DNA of 28,135 nt, from contig CAJUTR010000031.1 of the NCBI GenBank assembly GCA_910589665.1, positions 1 to 28,135 of the forward strand, written 5' to 3'. The stretch comes from an uncultured Eubacterium sp. (lineage in GTDB: Bacteria; Bacillota; Clostridia; Lachnospirales; Lachnospiraceae). How positions within the stretch are numbered: the stretch's first letter is position 1; every line of letters begins with the position of its first letter. A program made the position numbers and the translations under genes. Positions 23,288 to 28,135 of this stretch are shown piece by piece. The notes under the pieces were generated by a model. It ran no database searches and was not told the DNA's origin. It saw only the letters and a list, made by a program, of their open reading frames with translations.

Positions 23288-23949
23288 TATTTCTGTACGA
23301 TTTCGGCCTGTTTCTTATAAATACTTCCGCCCGGTACGTATCCGCGCACCGAAGAAAGCGGATATACGTTCGTATGGCTGCCGATCACTGTACCGGGGTT
23401 TAAGATGCTGCCGCATCCGATCTCAACAAAGCTCCCGAGAACGGCACCCATCTTCTTCCGACCCGTCTCCACCTTTTCACCGCCGCACCGGATCTCTACG
23501 AGCGTCTTATCCGATTTGACATTGGATGTGATCGAACCAGCTCCCATATGGGACTTATAGCCGAGCAGCGAATCCCCGACGTAATTGTAATGGGGCACCT
23601 GTACGCCGTCAAATAAGATTACATTTTTTAACTCTGTGGAATTTCCCACGACAGCCCCTTTGCCAACGATCGCATTCCCGCGGATAAACGCGCAGTGCCT
23701 CACCTCGGCCTCTTCATCGATGATGGCCGGTCCGTTCAGGCACGCGCTCGTGGCCACGACGGCGCTCTTCGCGATCCATACATCGTCACCACGCTTTTCA
23801 AACCGATCCGCCGGCAGGCTTTCTCCCAGCGTCACGATAAACTCCCCGATATGGGGCAGTACGTCATACGGATATTCATACCGTGCGATCAACTCCCACG
23901 CGATCGTATTCGTATCCTCAAATAATTCGATGTTTGTCAACTCCTTCAC
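23284..23949 (-). CDS. Left-handed beta-helix (hexapeptide) acyltransferase-like protein
   Basis: A 221-residue protein with a short N-terminal segment, then hexapeptide repeats of the LbH fold (AVVATSACLNGPAIIDEEAEV, FIRGNAIVGKGAVVGNSTELKN, SHMGAGSITSNVKSD, ILNPGTVIGSHTNVYP). It resembles the C-terminal acetyltransferase half of GlmU but lacks the pyrophosphorylase half, so it is not a complete GlmU. Substrate unknown; UDP-sugar or nucleotidyl-sugar related activity is a family guess. The start codon is GTG at 23949 with AAGGAG 8 nt upstream, overlapping the topB stop (GTGA). Confidence 0.8.
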   Translation of the reverse strand: MKELTNIELFEDTNTIAWELIARYEYPYDVLPHIGEFIVTLGESLPADRFEKRGDDVWIAKSAVVATSACLNGPAIIDEEAEVRHCAFIRGNAIVGKGAVVGNSTELKNVILFDGVQVPHYNYVGDSLLGYKSHMGAGSITSNVKSDKTLVEIRCGGEKVETGRKKMGAVLGSFVEIGCGSILNPGTVIGSHTNVYPLSSVRGYVPGGSIYKKQAEIVQKY

Positions 23950-26048
23950 GCTTCACTCTCCTTGTCTTTCTTTTTGTTTTTGGAATAATACCCCTTTGCC
24001 GCATTAAAATAAGAACGCAGCTGCGCTTTATTATCCGTTCCTTTTACCTTCCCGACCTGCACGCTGACAAAATCGGTCAGTTTCCCCATGTATTCCGACT
24101 CGCTGATCCCGCCTTCTGATACCCCGGTCAGACCCTTTTCCCAGCTCGCCGTCAGTTTGGGACTGAGCATCGCGGGAATGGCGTACCGGACGATGCCGCA
24201 AACGAGTTCCCCTTTTAAGGTCGGCGTAATGATCTGTGTCTTCTTGTTCAGGTTCAGATAGGAAATATGGAACAGCTTCTTCAAGATTTCCGCCCTCGTA
24301 GCACTTGTCCCGATACCGCTTCCCTTGATCATCGCGCGCAGCTCCTCATCCTCAATGAGCTGTCCGGCATTCTCCATCGCCAAAATGATCGAACCCGAAT
24401 TGTAACGTTTCGGCGGGGACGTCTCGCCTTCCTTGATACTCATATCGCTGATCGCGCACTTCATCCCCTTTTTTAGCTGTGGAAGCAAAGAACCCGTTTC
24501 AGGCAGTTCCTCTTCCTTTTCCTTCTTCTGCGAAAAAGAGTATTTTGCGACAGGCAAAAACCCCTCTTCTATTAGTACTTTCTGCGATGTGTGGAACCGC
24601 TCCCGATGTTCTATGTACGCCTTGTTCTCTGTGTGTGCATTTTGCCCTGTGACCGCCATGCGCATTCCCTGCGGATTGTCGACCGCTAGCACGACATTGA
24701 TCTTCTGGTACACGGCCGGCGGATAAAAGATGCTGAGAAACCGACGGACAATGACTTCATACATCTGTGCGGATACGGGTTTCAGTGATTTCAGCGCCGA
24801 TAATCCCTGACCGGTCGGTATGATGGCATAGTGGTCGGTAATCTTTTTGTCATCGACATAACGCGTCTTTTCCAACTTTTCAAAACTTTTCATGCGCGCG
24901 ATCTCCCGCAGATACGGAAGGGCGGGATCATACCCCTGCAGTCCTTTTAACTGCTTCGTGATCTCCTTCGCCACTGCGCTGCTGAGTACCCTGGCGTCGG
25001 TACGAGGATAGGTCACCAGTTTCTTTTCATACAAGTCCTGCACGATCTGGAGCGTCTCATCCGGACTGATCTTAAACAATTTGGATGAAAGGTTTTGGAG
25101 TTCCGCCAGATTAAACAAAAGGGGCGGATTTTTCTTTTCCTTTTTTTTCTCTACCGATTCGATCAAGGCCTCCCGCTCTTCCGACTTCAATTGGCCGATG
25201 AGCGCATTCGCCGTTTCCTCATCCAAAAAACCATTCTCCTTATATAACTTCGGAGACTGAAAATAATGAGACTCCTCGCAGACGCGCCACTCGCCCTCAA
25301 ACGCTTCCTCTCCGGCACCGCCAGGAACCCCCTGCGGTGAAAAGGAACCGATCACCCGGTAAAAAGGCGTTTTCACAAATTTTCGGATCTCCCATTCCCG
25401 TGAAACGACCATGCCGAGTACACAGGTCATCACCCGGCCGACCGAAACCGACGTCCACTTTTTCCCCTCTACGTTATCATTGAGCCAGCCGCCGTACTTC
25501 AGCGACAGGGCGCGCGAAAAATTGATACCCATCAGATAATCTTCTTTTGCCCGCAGATAAGCAGACGCACTGAGGTTATCGTAGGCCGACAGCGGTTTTG
25601 CCTCCCGGATCCCGCGCAGGATCTCCTCTTCGGTCTGGGAATCGATCCAGACCCGGAACTTTTTTTTCACATCTGGCACCTGCGCCATCTCATCCACCAG
25701 ACGGTATATGTATTCCCCCTCGCGCCCGGAATCCGTGCAGACATAAATTGCCTCCACGTCGGGACGGTTCAACAATCCCTTTACGGTCTCAAACTGCTTT
25801 TTTACATTGGGAATGACTTCGTAACGAAATGTTTCCGGCAGAAAGGGAAGCGTCTCAAACGCCCACTTTTTATAAGCGGGATCATACACCTCCGGGTAAC
25901 TCATCGTGACCAGATGCCCGACGCACCATGTCACGACACTGTCCTCCGACTCGATGAACCCGTCGCCCCGCCGTCCCCTGACGTGGAGAACCTTCGCGAA
26001 TTCCTGCGCCACACTCGGTTTTTCAGCGATAAATAATTTCTTTCCCAT
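23946..26048 (-). CDS. topB: DNA topoisomerase III
   Basis: A 700-residue type IA topoisomerase that relaxes and decatenates DNA through a tyrosine-linked single-strand break. The N-terminal Toprim domain shows MGKKLFIAEKPSVAQEF and VCTDSGREGEYIYRLV; the catalytic tyrosine is in KKLVTYPRTDARVLS; GIGTSATRAEILKKL is the conserved helix-turn segment. There are no C-terminal zinc fingers, as is normal for TopB. ATG 26048 gives the family-typical start; the frame opens 10 codons earlier inside the LUD gene. It starts 4 nt after that gene's stop and overlaps the next gene by 4 nt. Neighbouring genes have no evident link to DNA metabolism. Confidence 0.95.
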   Translation of the reverse strand: MGKKLFIAEKPSVAQEFAKVLHVRGRRGDGFIESEDSVVTWCVGHLVTMSYPEVYDPAYKKWAFETLPFLPETFRYEVIPNVKKQFETVKGLLNRPDVEAIYVCTDSGREGEYIYRLVDEMAQVPDVKKKFRVWIDSQTEEEILRGIREAKPLSAYDNLSASAYLRAKEDYLMGINFSRALSLKYGGWLNDNVEGKKWTSVSVGRVMTCVLGMVVSREWEIRKFVKTPFYRVIGSFSPQGVPGGAGEEAFEGEWRVCEESHYFQSPKLYKENGFLDEETANALIGQLKSEEREALIESVEKKKEKKNPPLLFNLAELQNLSSKLFKISPDETLQIVQDLYEKKLVTYPRTDARVLSSAVAKEITKQLKGLQGYDPALPYLREIARMKSFEKLEKTRYVDDKKITDHYAIIPTGQGLSALKSLKPVSAQMYEVIVRRFLSIFYPPAVYQKINVVLAVDNPQGMRMAVTGQNAHTENKAYIEHRERFHTSQKVLIEEGFLPVAKYSFSQKKEKEEELPETGSLLPQLKKGMKCAISDMSIKEGETSPPKRYNSGSIILAMENAGQLIEDEELRAMIKGSGIGTSATRAEILKKLFHISYLNLNKKTQIITPTLKGELVCGIVRYAIPAMLSPKLTASWEKGLTGVSEGGISESEYMGKLTDFVSVQVGKVKGTDNKAQLRSYFNAAKGYYSKNKKKDKESEA

Positions 26049-26052
26049 ACGA

Positions 26053-26694
26053 TCAGTATCCCAGCTCTTCTGCCACAAGGATCACCTTGATCCGGTTTTT
26101 CACGCTGCTCCGTCTCGTAATGACAAGCTGAGAACAAATACAGTCTTCGCTGTAACAATCTCCGCAGCGGCCTGTTTTCGCGCAAGGTGTGTTTTTGTTC
26201 AGGCGCACGGTATTCGGCGGGGACGCCATATCCCGGACGCGCCTCACGCCGTCCTCGACTCCGCTCACGACCTTATTCATCCCGGCAAGCACGATCACAT
26301 ACGCTGGTCCATAGCACAGAAAGGACACACGGTTGGCAAACCCATCCATGTTTATGAGTTCCCCGTCAATTGTGATCGCGTTCGTACTCATAAGAAAATA
26401 ATCGCTGTTGATCATATTTGCCTTCATATCCCGCGTTTCCTCCGGCGTCTTTGCCGCCGCGCGGTCATATACGATACAATCGCTCTGCCGGAGCGCATCC
26501 ATAAGACCGGACTCCGTAAGCGTCATCGAACCGCCGAAACAGACGCTCGTCCCCGGCGTGAGGAAACGCTCCATGATGAGACTGACTGCCTCTTCCTTTG
26601 TCTCGGCAAAATACCCTTCCATATTTCGTTTTTCCAGATTTTGAATCATTGTTTGGGCCTGGTTTTTCCACGCCTGGCGTTTATGTTCGTTCAT
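26053..26694 (-). CDS. LUD-domain protein (lactate utilization/DUF162 family)
   Basis: A 213-residue protein with the family core FGGSMTLTESGLMDALRQ and ISSDYFLMSTNAITIDGELINMDG-type segments (here MINSDYFLMSTNAITIDG). A cysteine-rich tail, CAKTGRCGDCYSEDCICSQL, could bind a metal or Fe-S cluster. Relatives include LutC and LutB parts, but no lut genes are nearby, so lactate oxidation is not supported here. It overlaps the upstream transglutaminase gene by 14 nt and is likely translated from the same message. Confidence 0.87.
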   Translation of the reverse strand: MNEHKRQAWKNQAQTMIQNLEKRNMEGYFAETKEEAVSLIMERFLTPGTSVCFGGSMTLTESGLMDALRQSDCIVYDRAAAKTPEETRDMKANMINSDYFLMSTNAITIDGELINMDGFANRVSFLCYGPAYVIVLAGMNKVVSGVEDGVRRVRDMASPPNTVRLNKNTPCAKTGRCGDCYSEDCICSQLVITRRSSVKNRIKVILVAEELGY

Positions 26695-28135
26695 GCCTTC
26701 CCTCCATCTCCTTTTCTAACACTCTCACCATACTACATTTTCTAACTTTTTTCCACTTCTTTTTCTCAGCGTTTTCCCGCATCAGATCAATCAGCTCCAA
26801 AAGATACGCCATACTTTCCTCAAAAGTCTCTGCAGCTATGTCCTTTTCCCCGAACCGGCTCTCATAAACCGAGAGGACATACCGGCGGGCCAGATCCTTT
26901 TTCTCTTGTTCCAAAGATGTTTTCAACAACAGATGATAATATTTCTTTGTGTGCCAAAAGATATGTTTCGCCTGCCGGGCACTGTCGTAGTAATCCCAGG
27001 GGGCACCGGTTTCCTGCCAGAAATCCGCTAACCGGTCATTGACAAACAGAAGTCTCTTTCCGTAACTTCCCGTACTCATCTCGCGCTTGATCTCCTCGTA
27101 AGTTCTGCGCCTGCGGATACAGATGACCGTCACCCCGCCGGAACCGCAAATGATCAGAAGCAGGACAATGGAAATAACTGCCTTTCGGTCAAAAAATCCA
27201 TTTGCCCAATCCTGTACCGGTTGCAAAAATCCGCCCGTTCCGCCCCCAAGTGCCGCACTGACGGGTGTCGGTTCCTCCTGCTCTTTTTCTGTTCGATCCT
27301 TTCGTTCCTGTTTCTGCCGCTCACGCTGGCCTTGTCTCTGCTCCACTTCCCATTCATTTTGCTCCATCAGATCCCCTAGCACATACGACGTGACATCCAG
27401 CGGCATCCACCCCTCACGATCAATATAGATTTCAACCCACGCGTGCGCATTGTAATCATACACGTCTGTCGTCTCATCGGGAATGATCTTATCTCCGCTT
27501 ACCATATACCCTTCGGCAAGCCTGGCCGGAATTCCCATAATCCGGAAGATCAAAACGGCAGAAGTAGCAAAATGTGTACAATACCCTTTCTTCGTCTGGA
27601 ACAAAAACTTTTCCACCTCATCTACCCCGGATTGCATTTTTCCCGGACTCAGACTGTATTGAAATCCATCGCCAAAATAATCCTTCACGATGTTGATAGC
27701 CTGCTTCGCCGTCTTATGTTTCTTTTTCTGGATGATCTGCTCCTTGATCCGGTCGTACAGCTGTGAACTCATCTCCATCGTATCGAGCCATTTGCCGTCC
27801 TCAAAGCCCTTTGGGAAAGATTGGCCGGCTGGTCTGCCAAGCAGCTCCTCCTGTTGATCCGCGATGACAGAATACGGCTTATACAGGCCCTTATCATACA
27901 CGTTTTCCAGTTTGATGTTCTGATCCCAGTCGAAAATGTCATCTGATTTTTCGAAAGCCATATCACTGTCCATCCAAAATCCTTCCCACTCATTATGGTG
28001 GTATGCGGTACCGATAAAACCGCGAAGAAACAATTTCTCCGCACCAAACGTCTCCTCTGTCCTTATTTTTAATTCTATCGTTCCGTTATAAGTAATATCA
28101 CCATCTTTACACCACTTTACAACTTTTTCAAAAAA
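26681..28135 (-). CDS. Transglutaminase-domain membrane protein (TgpA-like), 5' end outside the window
   Basis: The visible 484 residues are the C-terminal part of a larger protein; the frame is open to the window edge, so an apparent TTG start at 28033 is not the real one. The transglutaminase core has the triad C (GYCTHFATSAVLI), H (YNAHAWVEIYI) and D (GWMPLDVTS). A charged linker rich in Q, R, K and E follows, then one membrane helix (VISIVLLLIICGSGGVTVICI) and a cytoplasmic DUF4129-like tail. Upstream, FLRGFIGTAYHHNEWEGF resembles the TgpA family segment that follows the N-terminal membrane helices. It probably acts at the cell surface. It overlaps the LUD gene. Confidence 0.9.
   Translation of the reverse strand, partial: FFEKVVKWCKDGDITYNGTIELKIRTEETFGAEKLFLRGFIGTAYHHNEWEGFWMDSDMAFEKSDDIFDWDQNIKLENVYDKGLYKPYSVIADQQEELLGRPAGQSFPKGFEDGKWLDTMEMSSQLYDRIKEQIIQKKKHKTAKQAINIVKDYFGDGFQYSLSPGKMQSGVDEVEKFLFQTKKGYCTHFATSAVLIFRIMGIPARLAEGYMVSGDKIIPDETTDVYDYNAHAWVEIYIDREGWMPLDVTSYVLGDLMEQNEWEVEQRQGQRERQKQERKDRTEKEQEEPTPVSAALGGGTGGFLQPVQDWANGFFDRKAVISIVLLLIICGSGGVTVICIRRRRTYEEIKREMSTGSYGKRLLFVNDRLADFWQETGAPWDYYDSARQAKHIFWHTKKYYHLLLKTSLEQEKKDLARRYVLSVYESRFGEKDIAAETFEESMAYLLELIDLMRENAEKKKWKKVRKCSMVRVLEKEMEGRHERT

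Noticed and set aside
28031..28033. TTG as the start of the transglutaminase gene
   Set aside because: The frame stays open to the window edge and the upstream residues read as continuous protein, so the gene starts outside the window.
1..28135. CRISPR array, tRNA, rRNA or insertion sequence
   Set aside because: No regularly spaced repeats with unique spacers, no cloverleaf-like or rRNA-like sequence and no transposase-like frame was seen on either strand.

Overview
The window looks like part of a Clostridia chromosome, most likely Lachnospiraceae. This is inferred from the gene content (DUF6106 protein, GGGtGRT protein beside an Fe-S scaffold, adjacent greA and lysS, a TgpA-like transglutaminase gene), from AGGAGG ribosome binding sites and from sigma-A promoters of the TTGACA-N17-TATAAT type. 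Every gene I can support lies on the minus strand, so biological order runs from high to low coordinates.

Right part (28135 to 21478): the end of a membrane transglutaminase gene that runs off the window edge overlaps a LUD-domain gene. This is followed by topB and a left-handed beta-helix acyltransferase-like gene. A separate promoter then drives an Fe-S scaffold-like gene and a GGGtGRT gene, closed by a clear Rho-independent terminator.

Centre (21185 to 9755): one compact operon of nine genes, which is the most interesting part of the window. In order it encodes a radical SAM/SPASM enzyme, two Nif11-type leader peptides with different cores, a short HlyD-like membrane protein, a C39-peptidase ABC exporter, a second NHLM-type ABC exporter, a STAS protein, a GH3-family acyl-amide synthetase, and a membrane SpoIIE phosphatase fused to an RsbW-like kinase domain. 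It ends in a strong bipartite terminator. I read it as a ribosomal peptide (RiPP) production and export system carrying its own partner-switching module and an unexpected amide ligase. Its promoter holds a 42-bp segment with a perfect 18-bp palindrome, bounded by 10-bp direct repeats. Removing one repeat unit would create a perfect TTGACA-N17-TATAAT promoter, which suggests a slippage-type switch or a repressor operator.

Left-centre (9685 to 2418): a metallo-beta-lactamase-fold hydrolase gene, then a PAS-GAF-GGDEF diguanylate cyclase gene tightly coupled to a DUF6106 membrane protein gene. Next is an arylsulfotransferase-family gene whose N-terminus appears to be frameshifted, then a secreted parallel beta-helix protein made of two tandem related halves.

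Left end (2368 to 1): greA and lysS from a consensus promoter. Immediately downstream of lysS are three 11-bp direct repeats resembling arm-type sites of Tn916-like tyrosine recombinases. The chromosome beyond lysS (coordinates below about 250) may therefore be the end of an integrated element. A partial gene with a strong ribosome binding site runs off the left edge. I saw no rRNA, tRNA, CRISPR array or insertion sequence.
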